Under the pieces are notes generated by a model, which did not search any database, was not told where the DNA came from, and saw nothing but the letters and a program-made list of their open reading frames with translations. Made by a program: the position numbers and the translations under genes. From Myxococcus stipitatus (GTDB lineage: Bacteria > Myxococcota > Myxococcia > Myxococcales > Myxococcaceae): a stretch of 64,000 bases of DNA. This document shows, in pieces, positions 46,071-54,654 of this stretch. Positions within the stretch are counted from its first letter, which is position 1; every line of letters begins with the position of its first letter. The stretch spans positions 2,356,001-2,420,000 of the forward strand of contig NZ_CP147913.1 in NCBI RefSeq assembly GCF_037414475.1. Direction: 5' to 3'.

Positions 46071-47519
46071 ATGTCGAGTCGAACGGTCTCCCGGAGGACG
46101 TTGATCCAAGGTGCGTTGGTGGCGGTGGCCTTCAATCCCATGAGCCGAAGCTGGGCTTCCACACTGGGGGCGGGCGCGGTTCCCCTGCCGCCACTCGATG
46201 GCGAGTTGCTGGTGGACACGGCGTCACGGACGGCGGCCTCGGAGGACTTCGGTCACATCATCCACCGCATGCCCTGGGCGGTGCTCGTCCCCGGCTCGGT
46301 GAAGGACATCGTGGCCATGGTCCGCTTCGCGCGGCGCCAGGGATTGAAGATCGCCGCCGCGCGGGGCCTCGGCGAGAGCCACAGCAGCTTCGGCCAGTCC
46401 CAGGTGGCGGCGGGCATCGTCATCGACATGTCCACGCTGTCGACCATCCACGAGCTTGCCGAAGACAGCGCCTGGGTGGATGCGGGCGTCCGGTGGCACG
46501 AGCTGCTCCAGGCCTCGCTTCCGCTCGGCAAGAGCCCGCCGGTGCTGACGGACTACATCGAGTTGAGCATCGGCGGCACGCTGTCGGCGGGAGGAATCGG
46601 CGGACAGGCGTTCCGCTGGGGCCTCCAGGTGGACAACGTGCTGGAGCTGGACGTCGTCACGGGCAAGGGTGAGCTCGTGAGGTGCTCACGCTCGCGTGAG
46701 CGGCCCTTGTTCGACGCCGTGCGCTCGGGCCTGGGCCAGTTCGGAATCATCGTGCGCGCGAGGGTGCGGCTCGTCGAGGTGCCGGCCCGGGCGAGGACGT
46801 ACATCGCGCTGTACCACGACCTCCACCGCTTCATGGACGACCAGCGGCGGCTCATCGAGGACGGTCGCTTCGACTACGTCGAGGGCTCCGTCGCCACCGC
46901 CAACGGGGGCCGCGCGTATCAGCTCGAGGTGGTGAAGTACTTCACCCCGGGCTCGGAGCCCGACGACGCGAGGCTGCTCGCGGGCCTGGGCTTCCAGCCA
47001 GGAACGCTCCAGGTGAGCGATGGCAGCTACTTCGACTTCGCCAACCGGCTCGCGCCGCTGATCGAACTGCTCAAGCAACTCGGCGTCTGGGGCTTCCCCC
47101 ATCCGTGGCTGGACATGTTCGTCCCCGCGCGGTCCGCCGAGTCCTTCGTCCAGGAGGTCCTCGCACAGACCACCGACGCCGACATGGGGCAAGGACCCAT
47201 CCTCCTCTACCCCTTCCGTTCCTCGGCGCTGACCGCGCCCTTCCTGCGCACCCCCGCCGACAGGCACGTCTTCCTCTTCTCGCTGCTGCGCACCGCCATT
47301 CCCCCGACGCCGGAGAATGTCGCGGCGCTCGTGGCGAAGAACCGCGCCATCTTCGACCGGCTCACGGCCATTGGCGGGAAGATCTATCCCGTGGATGCCG
47401 TGCCCTTGAGCACCACCGACTGGCGCCGCCACTTCCACCCTGCCTGGGAGCGGTTCGAGCACGCGAAGCGGCGCTACGACCCGGACCGAATCCTCACTCC
47501 GGGACAGGGCATCTTCTGA
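46071..47519 (+). CDS. Tat-exported FAD-linked oxidase (cytokinin dehydrogenase-like)
   Basis: 482 aa, ATG after AAGGAGGA. N-terminal twin-arginine motif SRRTLIQGALVAVAF. The PCMH/VAO FAD domain follows: AVLVPGSVKDIVAMVRFAR, AARGLGESHSSFGQSQ (His aligned with the FAD-binding GHS of cytokinin dehydrogenases), IELSIGGTLSAGGIGGQAFRWG. The C-terminal half (PHPWLDMFVPARSAESFV, ILLYPF, RYDPDRILTPGQGIF) resembles the cytokinin-binding substrate domain. It oxidises an amine or alcohol with O2 or another acceptor in the periplasm; the substrate is unknown. Confidence 0.88.
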   Translation: MSSRTVSRRTLIQGALVAVAFNPMSRSWASTLGAGAVPLPPLDGELLVDTASRTAASEDFGHIIHRMPWAVLVPGSVKDIVAMVRFARRQGLKIAAARGLGESHSSFGQSQVAAGIVIDMSTLSTIHELAEDSAWVDAGVRWHELLQASLPLGKSPPVLTDYIELSIGGTLSAGGIGGQAFRWGLQVDNVLELDVVTGKGELVRCSRSRERPLFDAVRSGLGQFGIIVRARVRLVEVPARARTYIALYHDLHRFMDDQRRLIEDGRFDYVEGSVATANGGRAYQLEVVKYFTPGSEPDDARLLAGLGFQPGTLQVSDGSYFDFANRLAPLIELLKQLGVWGFPHPWLDMFVPARSAESFVQEVLAQTTDADMGQGPILLYPFRSSALTAPFLRTPADRHVFLFSLLRTAIPPTPENVAALVAKNRAIFDRLTAIGGKIYPVDAVPLSTTDWRRHFHPAWERFEHAKRRYDPDRILTPGQGIF

Positions 47520-47564
47520 GCGACGCCCCGCGAAGGGCCCTCCTCATCCTCGGGAGGAGACGTC

Positions 47565-47696
47565 ATGAATCGGAGGCGGGTCTTCGCGAGTCTCATCACA
47601 GTCCTCCTTGCCGGAGCGGCCGTGGCCGTCATGCTTCGCGGTCGCACGGTGGAGGCGCAGTCCATCGACTTGAGGTGCGCCCGAAGTGCTGGGTGA
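47565..47696 (+). CDS. Small membrane or signal-peptide ORF, possible gene remnant
   Basis: 43 aa, ATG with GGGAGGAGAC upstream: MNRRRVFASLITVLLAGAAVAVMLRG then ~17 polar residues and TGA. It has a good ribosome site and a hydrophobic segment, so it may be a real small membrane protein, or the 5' remnant of a longer exported protein. The following 47697-48132 shows no gene I can support. Confidence 0.4.
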   Translation: MNRRRVFASLITVLLAGAAVAVMLRGRTVEAQSIDLRCARSAG

Positions 47697-48132
47697 AGGT
47701 GACGTCACCAGGGCCAGGAAGGGCGACGTCCCGTCTTTGGAAGCCAGACACCTCATTTCCGCGCCCATACGGAGTCTCGTGGACGATTGGGTCGTCACCC
47801 CGCGATTTTTCCTGAAAGAAGTTCCGCCTGCGCTCCCGAAGCATCGCGCCGGAGGGCTCGCACGCACATTCCGTGCGGGCGAGAATCGCGGAACGAGTTG
47901 TCCTTCCAAAGCATCCTTTTCTGTCTCAGCTGCGCCCCCAAAAAACTCCAGGCCATTCCCAGACTCTCCGATGCGAGCGTGCAAGGTCGGGGCATACTGG
48001 CACCGGCGAAAGGGGAGCGCAGATGTGCAGCATGCAAGTCCTGTCCGAAATGCCCTGTGGGTTCAGCCCGGGCATTGAGGGACATTCACTGAAACTGTCG
48101 TCCAGAACCGCCCGCCTGATTCGAGGTCCCGG

Positions 48133-49809
48133 ATGAGCGCGGGTTCCTCGGCCGAGCCCAGCGCGGCTCCCTCATCGTCCCAGGGAGACACCGCGCCCGT
48201 CGGGCCTCCCGCGTCGGTGCTCCCGGACGCGCTCCACTCCCCCGCTCAAGGCATACGTTTCACGTCGCGCGCCCGCGTCGCGGCCTTGTGCGCGCTGCCA
48301 GTGCTGGTGCTCGCGTTCTCCCCCAAGGAGATCGTCGATGACGCCTACATCAGCTATCGGCACGCGTCGAACCTCCTCGCCGGGCATGGGCTCGTCTACA
48401 ACGCGGTGGAACGCGTCGAGGGGTTCACCAACCTCCTCTGGACGCTCATCGCGACCATTCCCTTGTCGCTAGGCATCCGCCCGGATCTCTTCTGCAGCAT
48501 TCTCGGAGGAGCACTCGCCGCGACCGCGGTGGTGCGCTCCTGGAGATTCCTCGTCAGGCTGCGCGTGCCAGCGAATGCGGCGTGGGGTGCGGCGCTGCTG
48601 GTCGCCGCCTTCCCTGGCTATCATGTCAACGCAGTGAATGGACTCGAGGCGGGGCTCTTCAGCCTGCTGGTGGTCGAGACAGTCGGAGCGGTGCTGACGT
48701 GCCGCCAGCCGCTCGTCCCCGCCCTCCTGGGAGGACTCCTCTTCACGACCCGCCCCGAATCCGTCGCGCTGCTTCCGCTCTGCGCCGTCTTCCGTTTCCT
48801 GGCGGCCCGGACACAAGCAGACGGCGAGCGCTGGCCCCAGGGGGATGTCTTGCGAATGGCGCTGGGCTGGGGCGCCATCATCCTCGCGGTGACCGTGGGT
48901 CGCCTGGTCTTCTATGGACACGCGCTCCCCAACAGCGTGGCGGCCAAGGCCGTCAACCTCAGGAACGGCCGTGAGCTGCTCGAGAACGCACGTCATGGCC
49001 TCACGTATCTCCGGGGATTCTTCCTCACGAACCCGCTCCTCGTCGTCATGTCCGTCCTGGGCCTCGTCACGCACACGCGCGCGCTGTGGGCGTGGCTGGG
49101 CGGCCTGACCACGATGGGTTTCGCGCTCCTCGTCCTGCTCCAGGGGGGAGATTGGATGCCGCACTTCCGCCTGGTGACCATGTATGCCCCTCTCATGATG
49201 TTCCCCGCGGCGGCGGGCCTGAGTGCCCTGGGCGGCTGGCTCCAGCGAAGGCGGGCCAAGCTGCGTGTGGTGGCGGGGATTGCGCTGGCCACGGCAGCGG
49301 GCTTCGGACTGTTCGTGGGGGCATCGCAGGTCCAATTCCTCCCTGGCATGCAATGGGAACTGCTCCAACCCGCAAAGCCTTACGAGCTCGTCGCACGCGC
49401 GCTCCGCGGAGGCCTGCTGCGGGACGACGTGGTGGCGGGAGAGGGAATCGGAATGCTCGGCGTTGAGCTTCCAGAGACCTACGTCCACGACTTCCTGGGG
49501 CTCACGGATGAGCACCTCGCCCACCATGGAATCCTTCGCGACATGTATGGCCGAAGGGACTACGGCTACACCGCGCGCGAGGTCCGGCCCGCTGTGTATG
49601 TCGTTCACTCCGGCTTCTATCACCTGTCACGCTTCAGGGAGAGCTTCCAGGGTGACTTCAACGCCACGTACGAGACCTATGATGTCCTACGGTCCCAAGG
49701 CACAACGACTCATCACATGATGGTGAGCCTTCGCACGGACGTGGCCGCGCGGCTCCGGCCCTTCCTTGAGACATTGCAGCCGGAGCGAGCCACCGTTCCG
49801 CCGCTGTAG
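48133..49809 (+). CDS. Membrane protein of the GT-C glycosyltransferase type
   Basis: 558 aa. After a Ser/Pro-rich cytoplasmic tail (residues 1-40) there are about ten transmembrane segments. The first loop has VDDAYISYRHASNLLAGHGLVYN followed by VEGFTNLLWT, an acidic metal-site loop shared with a group of unassigned GT-C enzymes. A C-terminal soluble domain (about 405-558, ELPETYVHDFLGLTDEHLAHHG) faces the periplasm. It likely transfers a sugar from a polyprenyl-linked donor. A small in-frame open region just upstream (ending at 48136) overlaps its start, with doubtful significance. Confidence 0.8.
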   Translation: MSAGSSAEPSAAPSSSQGDTAPVGPPASVLPDALHSPAQGIRFTSRARVAALCALPVLVLAFSPKEIVDDAYISYRHASNLLAGHGLVYNAVERVEGFTNLLWTLIATIPLSLGIRPDLFCSILGGALAATAVVRSWRFLVRLRVPANAAWGAALLVAAFPGYHVNAVNGLEAGLFSLLVVETVGAVLTCRQPLVPALLGGLLFTTRPESVALLPLCAVFRFLAARTQADGERWPQGDVLRMALGWGAIILAVTVGRLVFYGHALPNSVAAKAVNLRNGRELLENARHGLTYLRGFFLTNPLLVVMSVLGLVTHTRALWAWLGGLTTMGFALLVLLQGGDWMPHFRLVTMYAPLMMFPAAAGLSALGGWLQRRRAKLRVVAGIALATAAGFGLFVGASQVQFLPGMQWELLQPAKPYELVARALRGGLLRDDVVAGEGIGMLGVELPETYVHDFLGLTDEHLAHHGILRDMYGRRDYGYTAREVRPAVYVVHSGFYHLSRFRESFQGDFNATYETYDVLRSQGTTTHHMMVSLRTDVAARLRPFLETLQPERATVPPL

Positions 49810-49820
49810 CACCGTGCGCC

Positions 49821-49841
49821 GGAGGAGTTCGCACCTCCTCC
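49821..49841. terminator. Bidirectional hairpin between convergent genes
   Basis: GGAGGAG (49821-49827) pairs with CTCCTCC (49835-49841) between the GT-C gene and the convergent selenoprotein gene. Confidence 0.55.
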
Positions 49842-49858
49842 GCGCGCGGCCCCTCTCG

Positions 49859-50356
49859 TCACTCCGGCGCGGCGAGCAACGCCTCCAGTCGCCGCGCATG
49901 GAACTCACGCGAGCGCTCGCCGTTGACGGTGGCCACCACCACGCCCTCCCGATTGATGAAGACGGTGGCGGGCACGGTGGAGAGGCGCAGGGGGCCCAGC
50001 ACCTCCCCCTTCGCCGTGGCCACCGTCATGTGAACCCCCAGCTCCGCCGCTGTCTGACGGTTTCGCTCCTCATTGGGGTTGAGTGAGAGCGCGAGGAAGC
50101 GGACGCCGCGCGCCTCGTACTCACTCCTCAGGGCTTCGAGCTCGGGCAACTCCCGAGCACAGGCATGTCAGCCCGGGGCCCACACGTTGATGACCCAGGG
50201 ACGACCCAGGAGCGCCTCCCGGTCGATGCGCGCGCCCTCCAGCGTCTCGGCCCGGAGGGTCTCCGGCACCGGTATGCCTGGGCGGTCATAGCGGTCACAC
50301 GCGCCCAGCACCAGGGCGAGCGGGAGCAGGAGCAGGAGGCAGAGGAGACGGCGCAT
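49859..50356 (-). CDS. TlpA/thioredoxin-like lipoprotein with in-frame TGA (selenocysteine)
   Basis: 165 aa if the TGA at 50168-50170 is read through. The first 62 residues hold a signal and lipobox (LVLGAC) and the lead-in RPWVINVWAPG; after TGA the frame continues HACARELPELEALRSEYEARG and the rest of a TlpA fold with its cis-Pro strand LSTVPATVFINREG. The TGA stands exactly where TlpA proteins have the first Cys of CxxC (NFWAxWCxxC), so the active site is UxxC. A 7-bp hairpin with a 5-base loop begins 9 bases after TGA (see 50140-50158), as in bacterial SECIS elements. TlpA proteins reduce periplasmic disulfides. A true stop would leave a useless 62-aa fragment and a headless 102-aa frame with full conservation. 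Confidence 0.85.
50140..50158 (-). promoter_or_regulatory. bSECIS-like hairpin after the TGA codon
   Basis: On the minus strand the stem is 7 bp (50158-50152 with 50146-50140) around the loop AGTTG. It begins 9 bases after TGA, so the loop starts 16 bases after it, and G is the second loop base. Spacing and loop G fit the bacterial SECIS model. A SelB-binding test is needed to prove it. Confidence 0.7.
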
Positions 50357-50596
50357 GGCTTCTTTATGCCCACGGAAGCGCGCCTGTGCATCTGCTTTCC
50401 GCGAGCGGTTCCGACAGCATCCAGGTCTGCATGGCCCAGGTGCCGCGAGGTCCAAGCCGCGCTCATGGACAGCGAAAGGATTCATGGCTGGAGGGCCCCG
50501 TGGGTTCGCCGCGCCACATCGAGTGACTCGATTGCCGCTGCGACCTTTCCCGCCAGGCACCGTCATGGGGGCAGCGCCCCACCGGGATTTCGCGGA

Positions 50597-50930
50597 ATGG
50601 GGGCTTCTTTGTCCGAGGGGCTTGGTGAAGCAGCAATTGTTGCGTCTTTCTTCCACCTGGGGCCGAGACACTCCGCCAGCGGCTCAAGATTCCTCCCCGA
50701 TCTCCGGGGCTCCGTCGTTCTTCTTGCCGTGGCGCTCGCCGCATGTGGAGGGGAGAAGAAGCCTCACCCTGGTCCGGCAAACGCAACCCCGTCCGCGGTT
50801 GATGACCTGGCGACGACCCGCGAGGACTCCAACGCGGTGATTCAAGACACGTCGCTCGTCTCGAACGACGTCGACGCGGACGGCGATGCGCTCAAGGTCA
50901 TCTCCATTGACTCGGCGACAGGGAGAACCA
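50597..50930 (+). pseudogene. Truncated Ig/cadherin-type lipoprotein gene
   Basis: From about 50700 the frame shows a lipobox (ALAAC) and then one complete repeat start: SAVDDLATTREDSNAVI..., SLVSNDVDADGDALKVISID, matching Ig-like/cadherin domains of large surface proteins. After ~50925 the coding character is lost and no downstream frame continues it. The gap 50931-51318 has no gene I can support; the minus-strand open frame there is probably chance. Confidence 0.5.
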
Positions 50931-51318
50931 GGGAGACGACCCGGGGGAGATGGGAGAGGCCCTCTCCGTCGTCGACCCGTAGAACAGCGCGTCGCCCATC
51001 GCACACTCAGTCTCGAGCACCACGACGCCCGGTGGAATCCGATGCCCCCTCAACTTCCAGGAAAGTCTGTCGAGCCTCGTTCGTAGAGACGCCGCACTCT
51101 CGACGAAGGTGTCGCGCGAACGAGGTTCGACAGGAAGCGCATCACCGCCTGCTGGATGAGACCGTGGGCAGATGGCTGAAGCTGTCCAGCGGTGATGCCC
51201 CTTCACGGCCTCATCGTGGGTCCATCTCTGTCTTTGCGCGACGACTCGCCGCGAAGTTGCGTTGTCCGCATTCCGGCCGCGAAACCTGCTCGCGCGCTGG
51301 ACTACTCGGAGTCGATGC

Positions 51319-54033
51319 ATGAACTCATGGATGAGTCGTACCGATGGCGTTGGGATGTCCGCGCGGGGCCGTAGAGGCCCCCTTCTACGGAGGCTCCTGC
51401 TCGGGGCCGTCTGCACCGTGATGGCCGCCTGTTCAGCACAGGTCGAACCCCAAGGCGACACCGAAACACCCGGGACCATGGGCCAGAAGCTCATCGGCCC
51501 GACGTTCACCTTCCCGCTGAAGGTCAGTGCCAACAAGCGCTACCTGGTCGACCAGAACAACGTCCCGTTCCTGGTGAACGGGTTCAACCCCCAATCCATC
51601 GTCACCGGAGTCGACCCGGCCGACTTCAATACCATCTTCGCCACCAAGGCCAACCAGGGCGTCAACGCCGCGGATGTCTGGTTGGTCCAGAGCTACTCCA
51701 CGTCGGACTCCTCCACCTGGGACGGCATCAAGCCCTTCACGGGGACGCTCGCCCAGAACTGCGAATATGGGCCTTGCTGGGACCTGAGCAAGCCGAACGA
51801 TGCCTACTTTGCCCGGTTCGATGCCCTGGTGGCGGCGGCCAGCCAGAACAACATCGTGCTCTTCACGACGCCGCTCGACGGTCCGGTCACCTTCCACCAA
51901 ACCCTCGTCGCGAACGGCACGGCGCGGGCGAACCAGTACGGCCAGTACCTCGGCAATCGCTACAAGAACAACCACAACATCGTCTGGTGGATGGGCGGCG
52001 ACTACTTCGATGTCGACGTCAATGACAAGGCGCGCATGGCCGCGGTGGCGAACGGCATCAAGAGCACGGACACCGTCAATCCGAAGCTCTTCGTGCTCCA
52101 GCTCGCCCCCACCACGGGAACCAGCTCCCTGGATGGCGATTGGTCTGTGTGGGGCAACCTGGTCACCCTCAGTGGCGTCTACAACTACAGCGCCGCCTAC
52201 TACAAACAGCACGTGGACTATGGGCGGACCCTGCCGGCGGTCATGCCCAGCTTCCTGATGGAGCCCAAGTACGAGGACGAAGACGTGACCGGGCGGGACA
52301 CGCGGAAGGTGGCCTGGTGGTCCATCACCTCCGGCTCCGTCGGCACGCTCTACGGCGCCGCCCATGAGTGGCAGTTGGGGGCCCCGTTCCCCAACAAGTC
52401 CTTGCTCAACAACCCGACACACCCGGGCGCCATCTACATGCAGCACCTGCGGACCTTCTTCGACGGGCCCAGTGGGTTCAACTGGTGGGACCTGGTCCCC
52501 GACCGTGGCCCCAGCGACCCGGTCAACGGAAGCACCATCGTGACCCAGGGCATGTGCACCAGCGGGAGCAACAGCACCAGCTGCTATGGCAACAACGCCG
52601 TTCGAACCAACTACTACGCGACGACCGCGCGCACGCCCAACGGGTCGGCGGTGGTCATCTACATCCCGTCGTCCCGCACCGTCCGCGTGGACATGACCAA
52701 ACTGTGCGGCACCTCCACGGCGAAGTGGTTCAACCCCACCAACGGCGCGTACACGACCCTTGGCACCAGCTACGCCAACACCGGGACCCAGGACTTCACC
52801 ACCCCCTCGTGGACCCCAAGCCACCAGTCGAACTGCGAGGACGCGGCCCCGCAGTCCACCAACTGCAACGACTGGGTGCTCACCCTCAACACCAATGCCC
52901 CGTGCAGCGGCGCCGTGGCTCCGACCACGACGACCTCCGCGGCCAGCAATGTCGGTGCATCCAGCGCTTCGCTCAACGGCGCGGCCAACCCCAACGGGGC
53001 ACAGGCGACGGGGTGGTTCCGGTACAGCACCACGAACCCGGGAAGCTGCAACGACACCTTCGGGACGCGCGCTCCGGCCACCGGTGGAGTGAGCTTGGGC
53101 AGCGGCGGCTCGGCGCTTCCGTACACGCAATCCGTGACCGGGCTTGCGGCGAGCACCACGTACTACTTCTGCGCCATCGCCAGCAATTCAGTGGGGGTGA
53201 CTCCCGCGAGCACCGTGCTGTCGTTCACCACCTCGGCGGCGGGAGCTGCTCCGACCGTCCTCACCTCGGCCGCGACCAACGTCACCTCGACGAGCGCCAC
53301 GTTGAACGGGTCAGGCAACCCCCAGGGTGCCGCGACCACCGGTTGGTTCCGCTACAGCACCACGAACCCTGGAAGCTGCAACGACACCTTCGGGACACGC
53401 GCTCCGGCCACCGGTGGAGTGAGCCTGGGCGGAGGCAACGCCGCTGTCAGCTTCAATCAAGCCATCACCGGGCTGACGTCTGGCGCCACGTACTACTTCT
53501 GCGCCCTTGCCGGCAGCACGGTTGGGACTGGCTCGGGGCAGATGAGTTCGTTCGTGGCCAGCTCGCCTTCGTCCATCACCGTGGGCGAGACGGACATCAT
53601 GTCGGGCACGGACTCAGGGCTCGCCGACCTGCTCATCGGCAACCAGGTTGCGCTGACTCAAACGGCCACGCTCCAGACCTTGAGCATCAACATCAAGGCG
53701 CTGGGGACCTCGCCTGGAAACCTGACCCTGGCCGTCTACGACAGCCTCGCCGGTGGTGCGCCCGGCAATCTCAAGGCGACGACCGCGTCGGTCGTCCCCG
53801 TGGTCGGCTGGAATACCGTCAACGTCGTCACGCCGGTCTCCCTCGCCGCGGGCACCTACTGGCTCGTGGTGGGGTTGAACAGCGGCAGCACTGTGTTTGC
53901 CTATAGTGGGGCGTCGGGAACCGAGCGTTGGGTCAGCAGGACCTATGGCGCGATGCCCGCGACCTTCCCCACCACGGGCGTCACGCAGGGCACAGGCCAC
54001 TACTCGTTCAACGCGACGCTCAGCATCCCGTAG
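51319..54033 (+). CDS. DUF4038 (apiosidase-like) lipoprotein with two FN3-like domains
   Basis: 904 aa. ATG 51319 is chosen for CGGAG 7 bases upstream; the signal then has a long basic n-region and lipobox VMAAC. Residues ~55-440 match the DUF4038/GH140 TIM barrel: RYLVDQNNVPFLVNGFNPQ, WLVQSYST, NHNIVWWMGGDYFDVD, GAIYMQHLRTFFDG. Two tandem FN3-like domains (about 535-640 and 645-750) each contain an identical 30-residue block; then a C-terminal beta domain. The catalytic Asp/Glu pair cannot be fixed by eye. It probably cleaves or binds a plant- or bacterial-type glycan at the surface. A strong terminator follows. Confidence 0.82.
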   Translation: MNSWMSRTDGVGMSARGRRGPLLRRLLLGAVCTVMAACSAQVEPQGDTETPGTMGQKLIGPTFTFPLKVSANKRYLVDQNNVPFLVNGFNPQSIVTGVDPADFNTIFATKANQGVNAADVWLVQSYSTSDSSTWDGIKPFTGTLAQNCEYGPCWDLSKPNDAYFARFDALVAAASQNNIVLFTTPLDGPVTFHQTLVANGTARANQYGQYLGNRYKNNHNIVWWMGGDYFDVDVNDKARMAAVANGIKSTDTVNPKLFVLQLAPTTGTSSLDGDWSVWGNLVTLSGVYNYSAAYYKQHVDYGRTLPAVMPSFLMEPKYEDEDVTGRDTRKVAWWSITSGSVGTLYGAAHEWQLGAPFPNKSLLNNPTHPGAIYMQHLRTFFDGPSGFNWWDLVPDRGPSDPVNGSTIVTQGMCTSGSNSTSCYGNNAVRTNYYATTARTPNGSAVVIYIPSSRTVRVDMTKLCGTSTAKWFNPTNGAYTTLGTSYANTGTQDFTTPSWTPSHQSNCEDAAPQSTNCNDWVLTLNTNAPCSGAVAPTTTTSAASNVGASSASLNGAANPNGAQATGWFRYSTTNPGSCNDTFGTRAPATGGVSLGSGGSALPYTQSVTGLAASTTYYFCAIASNSVGVTPASTVLSFTTSAAGAAPTVLTSAATNVTSTSATLNGSGNPQGAATTGWFRYSTTNPGSCNDTFGTRAPATGGVSLGGGNAAVSFNQAITGLTSGATYYFCALAGSTVGTGSGQMSSFVASSPSSITVGETDIMSGTDSGLADLLIGNQVALTQTATLQTLSINIKALGTSPGNLTLAVYDSLAGGAPGNLKATTASVVPVVGWNTVNVVTPVSLAAGTYWLVVGLNSGSTVFAYSGASGTERWVSRTYGAMPATFPTTGVTQGTGHYSFNATLSIP

Positions 54034-54047
54034 CGCCGCCGGGTACC

Positions 54048-54089
54048 GAGACACGGGGCTGACGGTCCTCAGACCGCCAGCCTCGTCTC
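54048..54089 (+). terminator. Terminator of the DUF4038 gene
   Basis: A long hairpin: GAGAC (54048-54052) with GTCTC (54085-54089), enclosing CGGGGCTG/CAGCCTCG and ACGGTC/GACCGC with a CTCA loop. It begins 15 bases after the stop. Confidence 0.65.
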
Positions 54090-54409
54090 CCGGTGAGCCA
54101 CGAGCGGTTGTAGCCGTGTATCCAGTCGAGGAGCGTCCGGCGGATCACATTGCCCAGCGGCTTGTTGTCGGACGCGTCGCGGAGAGCGGGGACGCTCAAC
54201 CCGAAACACCGCCGCGGGGTGCCGTTCTCCCCTGCCCCGCATCACCGCTGTCGCCCCTGAAGCATCCTGAGTCTGGGATGACCTCCACGCCCTCGGCGTG
54301 TCCCCGCTGACGTCGCGGCAAGAGGCCCCAACCCCCGCACACGCTCCCTGACGAACGACGCAAGGTTCGGGACCTGGAAGCGAAGGTCAGCAGGAGCGAT
54401 GGGGGGCGC

Positions 54410-54440
54410 TGACACGTCAGCAACCACGGCTGACGTGTCA
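54410..54440. repeat. Perfect 12-base inverted repeat in a gene-free stretch
   Basis: TGACACGTCAGC (54410-54421) and GCTGACGTGTCA (54429-54440) are perfect complements, 7 bases apart. The 621-base gap 54034-54654 has no gene I can support. Its minus strand around 54100-54200 reads protein-like for ~40 residues (DNKPLGNVIRRTLLDWIHGY) without start or family, possibly debris. Confidence 0.4.
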
Positions 54441-54654
54441 ACACCACGCAGGGCCTGATTCATCTCCGAGGGAGCGTCAACAACGCCCTCCGCCACCAGC
54501 CGTGGCATCTGGCCTGCAGTGACTCGCGAACCCCACCTCACACCATTCCAGCTCTCGACACCGTGAGCCGGCGTGAGCGTGCCTCTCCCGCGCCAGCCAT
54601 CCAAGGCTGCGTCAATGAGAGACAGCCACTTGAGTCACGTCCGAGCAGATTCCC

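Noticed and set aside
48023..48136. A 37-aa leader peptide overlapping the GT-C gene start by ATGA
   Set aside because: No ribosome site and no recognisable leader features; overlap alone is not enough.
50898..51536. A 212-aa minus-strand gene
   Set aside because: Its frame runs into the coding start of the DUF4038 gene and has no ribosome site or family motif.
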